The position numbers and the translations under genes were made by a program. Of a DNA stretch of 64,000 bases, positions 1 to 12,563 are shown one piece after another. Every line of letters starts with the position of its first letter. The stretch's first letter is position 1. The DNA lies in the NCBI GenBank assembly GCA_021442155.1, contig CM038225.1:78752925-78816924 (forward strand), read 5' to 3'. The stretch comes from Cymbidium sinense. Its lineage: Eukaryota > Streptophyta > Magnoliopsida > Asparagales > Orchidaceae. The notes below the pieces were generated by a model. It was not told where the DNA came from. It searched no databases and saw nothing but the letters and a program-made list of their open reading frames with translations.

Positions 1-528
1 TGTAAGATTGATCATAAGCATGTGTAGAATCTCATTCATTTAAATATTTAAATAAGACTTAAATCAAATATTCATTTTTTACATCAACATTTAATTAAAG
101 CATCTCCTTCATATTCATGTTTATTACTAAGATATTAAATCATATCTTCTACTTGTGAATAAATTATCAAATCATTTATGATTTCAATTTCATTCAACTT
201 GAACCTTTATGATTGAATCAATTGATCAATATTTTTATGAATAGTTTGAGTTTTGATTCACTTGCATTTCGTGATATGTCAAGTTTAAAAGTACGATTAA
301 AATCATATCAAATTTAAACTCTTTATAGATTTGATTTATTGCTGAAAATTTTGGCAGCCTCCGAGCGTCATCCTCGTGAAGGGGGTTACATCGGGTGACT
401 AGGCCTTCCCACCACCCCAAGAAAGACGTGCATAGTAGGTGTCATTGGACACCATGGTCGAAAGTATTATATTCCCACCACACCAAGAAAGACATGCATG
501 GGTTTTCAAGCTTAGCTGGTATGGCACA

Positions 529-825
529 ACATTTTTTGTCGCATTGGAATAATGCATACAAGTATTTGAGTTAAAGCATATTTTCTTGTCACATTGGAAC
601 AACGTGAACAAGTACTTATATTACAACAAATTTCTCTGTCACATTGGAACAATGTGAATGGATATTTAGTTTATAGCACAATTTTCTTGTCATGTTAGAA
701 CAATGTGTACAAGTACTTATATTACAAAAAGTTTTCCCGCCATATGAGAACAATGTGAATGAGTACTTATATCAGAGTAGATTTCCCTGCCACATCGAAT
801 AATGTGAACAGATACTTAGTAACTT
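529..825. repeat. 50-bp minisatellite, about six units
   Basis: Six imperfect units of a CACATTGGAACAATGTGAA-containing sequence follow one another. The core begins at 541, 591, 641, 692, 742 and 792, a period of 50-51 bp. Each unit contains a short inverted pair (CACATTG...CAATGTG), so units could fold into small hairpins. The array lies inside the minus-strand LTR-0 copy. The other LTR-0 copy has a different tandem structure at roughly the same place. Confidence 0.85.
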
Positions 826-1742
826 TAATATTTCTTTTCAATTTTACCTTTGCGTATGCATTAGGGCAAAAGAAGCATTGTACAAGTAAAACTTTTACCT
901 TATGTCATAACTTATCAACATTTCATTCAGCGTTTCATCCAAAATTTATCCTTTGGAATGCACAATCAGAAAATTAATGTATACGCTTTCAACAAAAGCA
1001 TGCCGCATCTAACCTTTTCAAGTTGAATACCAAAAATATTGCTTTCTTTCTTAAATATAGCAAATCAAAATAGTAATTTGATGATAAAATATAAATGAAT
1101 TTTCAGCTTTGATAATATGAAAGAGGCCAAATAATAATAAAGAGGCCTCATAGAATATGTTACCTTCCCTTCCATTGCTTTTCAAACCGGACAAGTGAAG
1201 TAGCAAGTTAAAGGTTGCATAAAATTTTAGAAAATAACAATATCAAACTTCACAAATCTAGAATTTCATTGCAACTTCATCTTATGATGACATAAAAATG
1301 AGAACGAGCATTGAATAACAAGACATGAGTGATTTTGTCCTACAATCATTTGTGGAAAGAAAAATAGAGACTTTCAAAATTCACAAGTTCTTGAATATTA
1401 ATCACAACTTCTCTCATTTTAACTTAATCAACAAAGGAAATGTTGATTGGTTAAGTTTTGATGTCATTTGGCTAATACTACCTATAGATATCAAGAAAAA
1501 GAGAGCCTCGAGGATTATAAATCTTTAAATTCTACCTATTTTTTGTTTGCCATCACTTAAATCTGAAAAGACATTGAAATATTGAAGTATATGCTTCTAC
1601 CATTTCAGCGTTATCATATCAGACACAAAAAAGGTTATTGCCTCCCTCTAATTCGATAAATAAAATGGCCTCTGGACAACAACATGCAAGTGAATTTCAG
1701 CCTTTAGTAACATGAAGGAAGCAACATTAGATCTTAGACATG

Positions 1743-1928
1743 AATTCTCGTTTCATACAACATGGTAGCTATTCGGACGTGGCATATTGCATAACATTCA
1801 AATAAAATTCTAAATCAATGTTGTTCAACAATAGAAATTCTCATTTCATACAACATGGTAGCTATTCGGACGTGGCATATTGCATAACATTCAAATAAAA
1901 TCCTAAATCAATGTTGTTCAACAATAGA
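1743..1928. repeat. 93-bp direct tandem duplication
   Basis: Two adjacent 93-bp copies (1743-1835 and 1836-1928) share long identical blocks such as GCATATTGCATAACATTCAA and differ at only a few positions. The small divergence means this duplication is younger than the surrounding repeats. No open reading frame spans it. Confidence 0.9.
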
Positions 1929-3787
1929 AAATGCAAGGTTTTCTTATACATATCTCAAAATCCTTCATGTTTTCCATTTTAACATTAATTTAAGTGTTGG
2001 AAACCACATAATAGAAAAATTAGAATATAATGTGTAGGAAATTTTAATTCAACTTCAACTCGAAGCAACAAGATATTATTTTCAATCATTAAAAGCTTGC
2101 AAATCAAACATGATAATCTTAGGTTCCAAATATGTGCACCCCCATTTCTCATTTTTGCTTTAAAGGCCATTGATTTGAAAGTAACTATGGTGAAGAGAGC
2201 AATGAAAGCAAAGCCCCAATCCATCTTCTCCAAACTGAGTAAATGAGACAACAAGCCAATAGCCATATAAAATATCAGATAATAATAATCTTGGATCTCA
2301 CAAATGTATAACATCATTTCTGTTTCTCCTCACAATAATTTAAAGACAAGAAGAACATTTAGCAGCAAACTTTATGTAGATTTAATAGGATGTAAGATGC
2401 GAAGCAATCTTTTCATCATTTACTTTTTTTTTGAACTAAAAGAGGGCTTCTTGAATAATGAAATCCAAGAAATAAATTTTTTAAATTCTATATAGCTGGA
2501 AAACATGAAGAAAGTGCATATAAAGCTTCAAAATAAGAACTTTTCTTTTGACATTGTAAAGCACTTTGAATGATTACACAATTTGTCAAAATATATGGAG
2601 ATAAATGCCTCTTGAAACAGAAAAACAAATTTCAGATTTTTTTAGAATTTGCTTTAAAAGATCATCTAAGAGTAAATCAGTTTTCAACTTCTATAAATAG
2701 AATCAATAAGGCAGCGAAAGATGGCGTTGCTCCTATGAAGGTTATGTTAGCAGGAGGAATCCCTTTACATGTGGCCTGAGACTTGCGTGCTTGCAGAGAA
2801 GTTGAGATTGGAGTGAAGCCCAGCTAGCTGAGACTCTCGACCGGGAGGAAAATCAGGGAGGCCTTGGCTGGTTGCTCAAGAATGAGAGAGGGGAATGCTC
2901 GCCTGATGTGAAGCGAGAGAATGGGAGGAGTGGGTACCTTGTTGTAGGTGAGAAACAGAAAAATCCCATGGATTAGAGCTACCTGGGTATGGCTAAAAGT
3001 GAATGCCCTCATAATGGACTAAAAGCTCTTGTTATTGTAGGGCTTTTTTATTGGCCACATGGATGGCAAGAAATAAGCTCATTTGGCCAGCCATATGAAT
3101 TGGGTGAATTGGGCGGCCATTTGGGGAAACGAGGAGGCATCTGTAATTTAAGATTGAGAGAAAGTTGATATTTTTTTTGTAACATAACTTATTATATAGT
3201 TTCATATCAATCTCATTTAGAGTGATAATAGTAAGATTGCAAATTTGTAATTTCAAAAAATGTGTTCATAACATGCATTAATTTTTTGATATAACATTAA
3301 AGTTTGTTATTTCTCATTCTTAATGTGCTTCAACATCTCAAAATTTATGCAAATTTTGATGCTTCACTTTCGTATCAACGACTACATAATTTGAATTTCA
3401 AATTTAAGCAAATTTGATGTTTCGGCTGCAATGGTGATGTCCGTTTTGCAGACAGAGGTCATTCAGATGATTTCGGCGATGATTGGAGCCAAATTAAGCT
3501 TAAATTGAGTGAGCGTCGCTTTTGAATCGCTCGATGTTTGTGTAAATTTTTCCAAATTAATAGTGGAAGGTGTCATTTGATAGATTTTGACATTTTGATG
3601 ACAACGACACAGTCAATTTTGCAAACAAAGATCGTTAGGACATCATCAGGTCCTCCCAACCTCGGTATGCACGTAACTTCATTGAAAATTAATTTTGATC
3701 GATCGATTGATTATTAATTAATAGAATGAGATTCATTTTTTAAATGCTTTTACACAATCATTTGTGAACCATATGTGAAGGTCAACA

Positions 3788-4598
3788 CCCAGTTATCACA
3801 AATAAAAACTACTTGTATCACAACCTTAAGCAAGTAAACCTCATAACTAGGGTGTACCTTAAAAACTTTAACTCCTTATGCTTTGACTTTTTGAGATTGA
3901 ATGGGTCATTCAAACTAAATTTGTTAATTACCCCCAACCTAACATAAAGATTGGTATGCAACCTTTCAAATATGCCACTTTGTTGGAAACCTTCCATCAT
4001 ACCCTCAAAGTCAAAAAATGGCAAAGGTGCTAGATCTTTATTGCCAAGTTCATCTTAACATAACCACTAGGACATTAACTTGAAACAATTTGTCAGCCAT
4101 TATTAGTCCACCACTTCAGATTTTCTTTCCCAAACTATCTCTAACCATCTCCTACAAGTGATCACTACTGCTAACAAATACAACACCAATTAAAGATCTT
4201 ATTGAGTAATAATCATAAATATAAATAAATATAATTAGACAATCATCTAGCTAACCAATGCCCCATCATATTTTGGCTCTATAATCCACAACATCAAAGA
4301 ACTATAATCAAAATGATCTTTATGAAGATAATCATAGCTCAATCCCCATAGATGATAAGTCCTCGAATAATCTTCTTAAGTGATTGTTAGACGTTGTTTC
4401 CTTACATTTTAAGTGAAGGATGACCAGTGATGTTTGCATATCTTTCACATGTGTGTCTTAATTATTGACAAACTGTAAGATAGTTGTCATTTGAAGAAGT
4501 AAAATGAACATCTCCAAAGGAACCCTATCTTGCAATAACTTGATGCTTGAGCCACAACTTCACCTTGGGTAAATAAAACATCTCTCCATATCTGTGAT
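3788..4598. other. unassigned flank between two divergent LTRs
   Basis: This 811-bp stretch lies between the 5' end of the minus-strand LTR-0 (3787) and the 5' start of LTR-1 (4599). It has no match that I can see elsewhere in the window. A 67-codon minus-strand reading frame (4024-3818) resembles no family that I recognise. The bases just before 4599 (GTGAT) are a candidate target-site duplication for LTR-1, but the partner site is not in the window. It could be older host DNA or the remains of another repeat. Confidence 0.4.
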
Positions 4599-7500
4599 TG
4601 TTGACCTCACTTTTGGAGTGAGCTCTCAACTTCCTCATCGTAGATCTTGGACTCTTATAGGAACTAAGAGTTCTTAGTCTTAATACACTTCTAGTAATTA
4701 GGTGAACACTTAATCTAATCCTAGAGACTTAGAAGAGTTAGCCATAGGAATAGGTTGTGCCTTTGGGACTTAGGAGACTTGCCTACCCTATAGCCTAAAC
4801 CCAATCCTTGCTTCCTTCTTTCAAACCAAACCTCAAATTCAAATTCAAATTCCAAAATCAATTCCAAATTCAAGGATTAAAATCCATCATTAAATCCAAT
4901 TCCCTTCCTAAGCCCTTTGATTTTATCTTATAGACTTAGCCTTAACCAAATTCAAATCAACCCCAATCTCATTGATTTTCTCAATTATCAAATTCAATCT
5001 CAAATTAAATCCCAATCCAATTCCAAAAATCAAATCCAACTTCCAATGATTTAAACCCATGACTAAATCCAAATCTCAAAATTCCTTTCTTAAGCCATAT
5101 GGACATACCTCCATAAGCTTAATCAAATTTTCTTCCAAATCACTCCAAACTCAAGTGATTTTCTCATAACCCATTTATACCTTTATTTATATTCACAAAT
5201 ATAAATGAAATATAAATCCAAATGACCAAAACTAAACCAAAATGAAATCAAATTCCTAATTTTAGCCCTTTTAGAAAAATTTTTGAACTTGTCTAAATGA
5301 TATCCAAATCAACTCAAAACTCATGGATTTCTTCATGGTTTAATCATTCATACAATTATTGACCCAAATATAAACATAAACCACTCTTGTCAAACTAAAC
5401 CCAAGTCAAGCCCATGTTGACCCTTTTTGGCTTGAAATTATCATATGAACCAAAATCCATTTGGCTCCAAACCACCTGTAATTGGATTTATATTTCCATC
5501 CTAAGTCCATATGTAAGTTTAACCAAACTTGGAATAAGCCATGATCAAGGCAAACAATCCATTCAAGTCCACTTGACCCAAAGTGACCTAAAAGACCTTC
5601 TTGAGCCAAGTTTTAATCCAACTCAAATTAGATTGAACCAAACCCATCTAAACCTTCAATCATTATCAACATCAAATCAAATCAAACCTAGCCTTTGACC
5701 AAGTCAACATTTAGCCCAAATGAAACCAAAACTAGCCAAAAATACACCATATGCTAAATTGATTGAAACCATTGACTCAAACCCATTCATGATCAATGAT
5801 TGAACATAACCAAACCCTCACTTGAGCCAAACCAAGTCCAATTGGCCATTTGACCTAAGTTGACCCGAATTGGCCTAAAAGGCTATAATAGGTCAAATCA
5901 TGATTTGATCCAAATTGATTGAAACCAATGGCTCAAGTTCATCCCAAATCACTTATTGAACTTGACCAAAGCCATTATTGAGCCCAAGTTGACCAGTTGG
6001 TCAACTTGACCCAACCTAGCCCAAATTGATCTAAAAGGTCAAATTAGCCAAAATTTAAATTAAATTCAAATTAAACCAAACCAAAGCCTATAATCACTTT
6101 AAATTGACCAATTGAACTTGACTCAATACCTAACCCAACACAATTTGATCAAATTGGTCAAATTGACCAAATTGATTCTTTTGAACCCAAATGAGTCAAA
6201 TCCAAAATTAGGCCAAACCAGCCCAAATTAATTGAACCAAAACATCTCAAATCATCATTTGAGCTTAACCCAAGCTTTGGTTTGACCCAATTTGACCAAT
6301 TGGTTAACCCAACCCAACCTAGCCCAAATAAACATATTTTGACCATATGAATCCAAACCACCCAAAAACCACTTTGTGGAACCTCAGTGGCTTACCTAAC
6401 TCGACCCAATTGGACCCTAAGTTAGCCCTAAACCAACCCAAGTCCATGTGGGACCCAACCCAAGGGGATTAACTAATGGACACCCTCTCATTTGCATTGG
6501 ATCCTTTCCTTAAGTGGCAAAGTCCACTTTGTCTCTCCATGGTAGCCATCAAATGGCCAAATGAAGCACTCCTAGAACTTCCCAACCCAACCTAACTCAC
6601 CCTAGCATCTTCCATGGACCAAGAGAACAAATCCAAGCCATTCCCCCTCACGGCTGGACCCATTGGATGCAAGGGAGATCAATCCCACACAATCCCTCCA
6701 TATTAAGCCTTGAGACTCCTACCACTGCCTCAACCACTCCTGGTAAGCCACGCGGCATTGACAGTGACCCCTTTGACGACCCAATGGCAGCCAATCAATG
6801 GAAATTATGGGATGAATCCCGTTTGTCCATCATGTGCAATTAAGTGGTATACTCCCTCAATTAGAGCGGTAAACACAGGGAACTTCATTGAGATACTTCC
6901 TAGGGCAATTTCGAACTCCTTGAGTGCACTCCCAAGCATCCTCAAGCCCTCCTCGATCGGCATTGCTCATTCCTGAGCAAAGCCAAAATAGGACATCACC
7001 CCTTCGAGCAATACTCCCCCTCCACTGTATCAAACTTCAATTCCTTGCACCCACACCATTCTCGTACTCTATCGAAGCCAACCGAACCTTCTCTAAGCCT
7101 TCCCGAGCATTGGAGATAGGAGTTCGATCAGAGCCGTGGCTTTTGTGTGCATGGATTGGTCGACCAAGCACTTTACCCCAAATTGAGCTCAAAGCTTCTC
7201 AACAGGGCCTCACCTCAACTAAGCGAAGCTACCTTCGACGACCCACCACCGAACTTTAGCTCCGGTGAGGTAATTCCTTAAAATCGTAACTATAGGGAAA
7301 TCGAGCTTGGTCTTTTTCGAAGAGAATTTGAATCCCATGTGAATTTGACCGTTGGATGTGCATCTCCCCTCTTTCTAAAGGTGTGCGATTAGTTTAATCC
7401 CAATCTGAGCTCAGGTGAGCTTGGATTGAATGGGGAAAGATGGACGGTGCCCCGTCCATCACCGTTCACGAAGGAGGAAGATCATACGCTGTCCGTTCTG

Positions 7501-8252
7501 TGTGATCGAAATGAATGGCTGTGATTAGATCACAGTAGATCCCCACTATTTTCTCCCTTAACCCGCAGCTCGAATCATGGTCGTCTGATCTTAGATCGGA
7601 CGGTCCACGAAGAAACCACATCCTCAATTAAAGTTTAATTAGAATTCTAATTAGTTTAATTACCCCTTAATTAACCATCCAATTAATCTCAAATTTTTTG
7701 TGGATGTCTAAGGGGATGACCTCTGTCTTCTCTATTTTTTTGAGATTTTATTGGTTGCTTGATTAAGCCTTAATTGCTCTCTTAATTTAATTAGTGATAA
7801 TTAATGAATGAACAATGATTTAATTAATTATTTTAGCCTAATTATCTATGGAACATTATGGGAACTTAAGGAGTGTAATTGGGATATTTTTCCCAATTCA
7901 TTTCATAGATTTCCTTCACTTTTTAGAATTAAATTAATTGATGATTAATGAGATAATTAATTAATTATTTTCCAAGACAAAATTCAGTGCCTAATTGAGT
8001 GTTTGAAATGGCTTAGGGATTAAGGATTGAGGCCTTGTCCTTGATCCCTTTCTCTAAGCTAATTTCATCATTCTCATCAAAATACAATCAAAGAATTCAA
8101 TCAATTAATCAATAAACTTGATTTAACTCAATCTAAAATCCACTTCACATCTAAGAAACCTTTAATTGATCTTAGGTAGCTCTTTAGGTGTTTAATAACC
8201 CAAGGTGGGAGATAATGAAATTATGGTTAGCTCACATGTGTGAGAAAACCAT
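4599..8252 (+). repeat. LTR-1 fragment, 5' half
   Basis: This begins TGTTGACCTCACTTTTGGAG and aligns from its first base with the LTR starting at 29181, at roughly 80 percent identity by eye. The shared order includes a 5' block around 4600-4800, a low-complexity block rich in TTGACC/GGTCAA, and a block around 7330-7560 that matches 19850-20040 and 31930-32130. It ends at 8252, where a new LTR of a different family starts, so it was interrupted there. Its continuation is not found directly beyond copy 0. The piece at 18922 starts earlier in the LTR and overlaps this one in LTR coordinates, so simple insertion does not explain the arrangement. No gene is visible; the small reading frames within it are not conserved among LTR copies. 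Confidence 0.75.
5560..6430. promoter_or_regulatory. W-box-like TTGACC/GGTCAA cluster in LTR-1
   Basis: More than a dozen TTGACC, TTGACT or GGTCAA motifs occur in under 900 bp (for example around 5690-5705, 5850-5865, 5955-6010, 6105-6175 and 6270-6305). TTGAC followed by C or T is the core bound by plant WRKY factors. The position in the 5' part of the LTR fits the U3 promoter region. The homologous block at 30120-30990 keeps the motif. The same pattern could come from low-complexity expansion without regulatory meaning. Confidence 0.35.
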
Positions 8253-8842
8253 TGTTGACCTCCATGCATGAACCACAAGTCAAGTTGATCTCACAAGGTG
8301 AATTCCACGAGCTTCAACATGCAAATCAGAGCTGAAATATACTCGATGGTGCCAAAAATCAGCTGAAATGACCTCCGATCGATGAACGAACTTCGCCATC
8401 ATGTTCAGAACATTGAAATTAATCAGAATATACATATTGCATAATTCGACAGCCAACCAATCAAGAAGGAGGGTCGCCAATTTGTTGACATGCATATTGA
8501 GGTCAGAAAGTCACGATGATGCCCAAATGATTTCTGTTTGCAAAATTGATCATGTCGTTAGCGTCGAAATGTCAAAACCTATCAAATGAGACTATCTGTG
8601 CTCAATTCAGACGACTCTGCATGAATATCGAGCGAGCGGAAGCGGCACAAATTTGAACTGAAATTGACCCCAATTCGACGCCGATGTGAACCAAACGGCC
8701 TTCGATCGTGAAATGGACTACGCCATTGAGTCCAAAACATCAGAATAACTTTAAATCAACATATATATTAATTACATAATAACATCATCGCAAAATTTTA
8801 AATTAGGGTTAATTAATTAGTTAAATGAAATAAAAAAGACAC

Positions 8843-8852
8843 TATATAAATA
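8843..8852 (+). promoter_or_regulatory. TATA box in LTR-0
   Basis: TATATAAATA matches the plant TATA consensus and sits 590 bp into the LTR, in the LTR's own transcription orientation. It is followed about 30 bp later by a non-AT-rich stretch suitable for a transcription start near 8880, and then by a pyrimidine-rich leader. It is the likely retroelement promoter. Activity is not shown by sequence alone. Confidence 0.5.
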
Positions 8853-9114
8853 TCCTAACACCAAACCCTAAAAAGGACACCTATTCATTTCTATTGGTAG
8901 CCGCACCCTGTAGCTCTCCCGTCGTTCCACTGAAGGCCGAAGCCCATCTATCTGGAATCTATGCGAGTCGAATGAATGAGAGCTTCCCCTCTCCGTCCCT
9001 TTCTCTGTTCCTGCACTGCGATGACAAGTTTGGACGCCAGCCTCCTCCTGCAACTCCCTCACTATTCATGCATGCTGAGCAGATCCCACAGTCACCGTTC
9101 TCCTAGGTCCTTCC

Positions 9115-9118
<4 letters not shown>

Positions 9119-9145
<27 letters not shown>
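9119..9145. repeat. (CT)n microsatellite
   Basis: An uninterrupted run of CT dinucleotides, 27 bases long, lies in the probable transcribed leader of LTR-0, about 270 bp after the TATA box. Confidence 0.95.
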
Positions 9146-9148
<3 letters not shown>

Positions 9149-9659
9149 TTTCCCTTCACTGCCCTTCATGCGCTTCTGTTGGTCTAAATCCCGTAAGTCA
9201 GCCTACTATTAGGATTTGCTAAATCCAAAAAAAAAGATAGGGCTACGTGATCCAAAATTTCGTAGGATTTAGTTACTATTTTTGCTTTTCTAAATAGCAG
9301 ATCCAACCTTTTATCAGCTCTCCCTTTTCCATTTGCTATACAGAGCTGAAGAAGATAGTGGGCCAAGAGGTTTTCATGTTGAGCAGCCACTACTTGAATT
9401 CATCCAATTTAAAACTTTGGGGAAAATGTGGAGGAGATAAGGCAAAGTTCTATAGGAATCAAAACTATAGTTCTTGTTGTTAGGCATAGTGTAAGCTAAG
9501 TCCTACTCAATCCTTTCGATTAACTCATTGATATTTCGAATAAGATAGTGCAATAGGTATTAAATCCTACAGGATTTAAAGATTCTATTATACTTATTCT
9601 TGCTTATATTAGCATAAATCTTGCTTCTATTTCGCTACCAAACAACCACCTAAAATCCC

Positions 9660-10105
9660 AATTCACGCATTTGACGGATCAAGGAACTGCATGCTTTGTA
9701 GCATTGGGGAAAACTCAGAAGGAATTCACGATGTGATGAGGTAATTTACATGATTACTTTTGTGCAGGTAACCTATACACGCTCTTTGTAGCATGGTAGG
9801 AAAAACGAAGACTTAAGCCGCTATAATCAATTCTTATGCAAAAGTATAAAATGCTCAATCTTGAATGCTCCTAAAATCTCAATTACGATGCATTTGACGT
9901 GACGAGTGGAATCTGTACCGCTCTTTGTAGTACGGCGAGGAAAACTCGTAGGTGACATTCGCGACACGAAGGGGAAATTTACATGATTTTTTGTGTGCAG
10001 GAAACCTATACTCTTTGTAGCGTAGTAGGAAAAATGAAGACTTAGGTCATGATTTATACCACTCATATGTGTTCTTTGTAGCACGATGAGTAGGCCCAGA
10101 CTCCT
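9660..10105. repeat. 223-bp tandem duplication with CTTTGTAGCA motifs
   Basis: Two diverged copies of a 223-bp unit are recognisable: ATTTGACG at about 9669 recurs at about 9892, and GAAGACTTA recurs after each GGTAGGAAAAA-type block. Within each unit the motif CTCTTTGTAGCA-GTAGGAAAAA is itself repeated, so the unit has an internal sub-repeat. It lies in LTR-0 at the place where the minus-strand copy has its 50-bp minisatellite. Confidence 0.75.
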
Positions 10106-12563
10106 GAAGCAGCCCCCTATGAGGGGATGATGCCGGGAGGCTGCCAAAATTTTTTCAAATTTTTGGGATTAAATTTAAAATTAATTGGATATTAAATTAA
10201 TTATGAAACATGAGTCCTAAAATATAATAAAGTCACAAAGATTGAATTCAAATGAGCTCAATGAATATTAATATCATATAATAATGAGTTAAGTGAGAAT
10301 GATTGTGGATGAAAATAAATATGTGAGACATGAGATTAGCAAGATAGCTACTGAATTGCAAGGAATAAAATAGCTCTCTCATGAGCTAGAGAATGACTTA
10401 TTAACAAACACAAATAGCATTTGTACTAAAATTGGTTTTTACTTACAAGTAAAAATATCATTTGATAACTCGCCCATGAGCTATAATGAGATGTAAAGGT
10501 TAGTTGATGATTAAAGAATAGATCTAAATGAACATATGGCTTAAGTTATATCATATATTGAAATAATCAAGAGCTCAAATCAAATGCAAATAAGACTTGC
10601 TGTTCACACAATATTTATAACAAGCATGCATTAAGCTTGAAATCCAACTTTCAAATGGGAATGAGTTCAAATCAAACTTTAAAGTGAACCTACATAATGA
10701 TTGATAGTTCACTCGTCGGCAGAAAAAATTGCTTAATAGCTATAACATTAACAAGGCTCTTTATTGAATATTGAAATTATAATATCAAATGAAGATAGCC
10801 TTCTGTTGAACTCGTTAACTCAACACTGAGCTTCTACAAGACTCACAAGGGACTTGATGACTTGCTTACTAGACAAGGACATGGTGAAATTCTTATAACT
10901 TCTATTGAATATTTCAAATATGGAAAGTTGAGAGATAAATATAGATGAAATGGTGTGTTGTTTAAATCACAATATGAACTAAAATTCAGTCGCCACTGAA
11001 TCTGCAACTCATCTATACTAACAAATAGAAGGCATCAGCTTAAGTTACAAATAAATCTCATATACTTGATGAGATGTTTGTTAAACTCAAATTAAATATT
11101 CTCAAAATTCATATGAATATCTAAATGAATTTATATTTCATATGCAATGCATTGTAAGAAAAAACTTATGATTGAATTCAAATATTTCAAAACTAATATC
11201 AATTCATTGGTATCAAAGTATATGTAAGTGCTTTAGAGATAATAAATTCTTTGAAAACCTATGTAAGCACTTGAATTGAATAACCCGCATGGGCCCCGAC
11301 ATAATGCTGAATGCTTAAAATTAGTGTCTGAGGATGTTGTGTGGGTTGAACCCTGGTTGGGTCTTAGGACTGGGTCCGGGTTAACAAAACCTTAAAAACT
11401 AATGATGTTATCAAAAAATCTTCAACTTAATAAAACATCTGAAAAGCTAATTCTATCATATGACAGCAGATCTGATCCTCTATTATGAAATTAATAGAGT
11501 TGATAGGATCTGAAATAGCTAAACACCAAACCACCCCAATGATGGTTGTGTTAAATGAAAATTTTAATTGGAGGAGATACTTCAATCAAAATATGATTAT
11601 AATTTCAAAGCAAATTAATTTAGATTGAACCTTAATCTAAATGCAAAATTTGAAATATTATCGAGCTATAAATGTCTAAGTGAAATTCAATATTAAAAAC
11701 TTAAAGCTAAAAAATCCAATTCACCTTCCACAATTGTTTCTCGGAGGTGACAAATTAAGAAAACCCTAGCTCACAAAGGTGCCAAAGTCAAATCAAGTAT
11801 ACAACTATGGTTGCTCTCAAATAATCTCATGCCAATAAGGATGTGGCCCGTGCCCTCTGACCTTGGCTAGTAGGCTCCACATGATGCAGTTACAATCGGA
11901 GTCCTCTGACAGGGTGGTTGTCGCTAAATGACCCTATTATATCACGGTCACGACTGTTGCCCGTGTGCTCCCCAATGGCTCTGCCCTTTGAGTTGTAAAC
12001 CATAGGGTATACTTGATTTGGAAAAAAGCCCTCTATTAGCTAAGGTAGACATAAGCTTGTCTCCTCAGACAAACACCACCCCAGGTCTACAAGGATTTCT
12101 TGGATGACGTAACCCATGTGTTATTGATAAGGATCCTTCGGTCAGGTTGGGTCGACTACTTCCTCTGACTAAGTAGACTAGGGACCACGATAGCCCGGGA
12201 TGACAGAACCATGGGATCTAGATCAGGCGCGTCATCATTCCCGCAACCATCCTCTTTAAGTTAAATATAATGAATTTCATAAATTTGAATTCTAAAACTC
12301 CACATGCTGCTATTATGCGCTACACACTAATAGACCTAACGACTAGTCTTAATCGAAAGTTCTCTCTCAACATTGAGAGGGATAATTAACTATAGGTGCT
12401 TGCGCCTATAGGAAATCTGGAATCAGATCTGAAGTCCTCACCAAATGGGGGCAAAATCTCTAGGTAGGGTCTTATCTACTATTCCATCCACCTTCTAAAA
12501 ATTTCATCGACACTTTTAATCACTCTCTTCAATAAGAGGTCGGTGGCAAATTTTTGGAGCCCA

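Larger units (their letters stand above)
1..3787 (-). repeat. LTR-0 copy, minus orientation, 3' end beyond window start
   Basis: This is a long terminal repeat lying on the minus strand. Its 5' end is at 3787, where the plus strand reads GGTCAACA, the complement of the TGTTGACC start shared by LTRs in this window. It matches the plus-strand LTR at 8253-12563 in inverted orientation. The clearest stretches are 3569-3640 against 8509-8591 (shared TTGACATTT-type blocks) and about 345-375 against 10110-10150 (shared TTTTGGCAGCCTCC). Between about 830 and 2960 it holds roughly 1.3 kb more than the other copy. The matching of the first 340 bases is weak. No PBS or internal region is visible, so it may be a solo LTR or the 5' part of an element that extends left of the window. 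There is no credible gene inside. The 5' boundary and orientation are fairly secure; the full extent is not. Confidence 0.6.
8253..12563 (+). repeat. LTR-0, 5' LTR of copy 0
   Basis: It starts TGTTGACCTCCATGCATGAA at 8253 and ends CCCA at 12563, eight bases before a primer-binding site, giving 4311 bp. The first 1.9 kb matches the minus-strand copy at 1-3787. The last few hundred bases show diverged similarity to the ends of LTR-1 and of element C's LTR (shared GTAATTAACTAT-like and GCTTGCCTCTATA-like blocks around 12387-12415, 52870-52900 and 37160-37190), so the three LTR families are related. It holds a good TATA box, a CT microsatellite and a 223-bp tandem duplication. There is no gene within. 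Confidence 0.75.

Noticed and set aside
2570..2779. Possible small gene with TATAAATAG (about 2693) and an ATG (about 2720)
   Set aside because: It lies inside the minus-strand LTR-0, resembles no known protein, and the ATG after the TATA-like box opens only a few codons.
5406..5698. Overlapping frames on both strands in LTR-1
   Set aside because: Low-complexity CAAAT/TTGACC DNA has few stops by composition; the frames are not kept at 30000-30280.
6710..7259. Open stretches of 88 and 111 codons in a GC-richer part of LTR-1
   Set aside because: The corresponding segments of the other LTR-1 copies do not preserve the frames and the predicted proteins match nothing I know.
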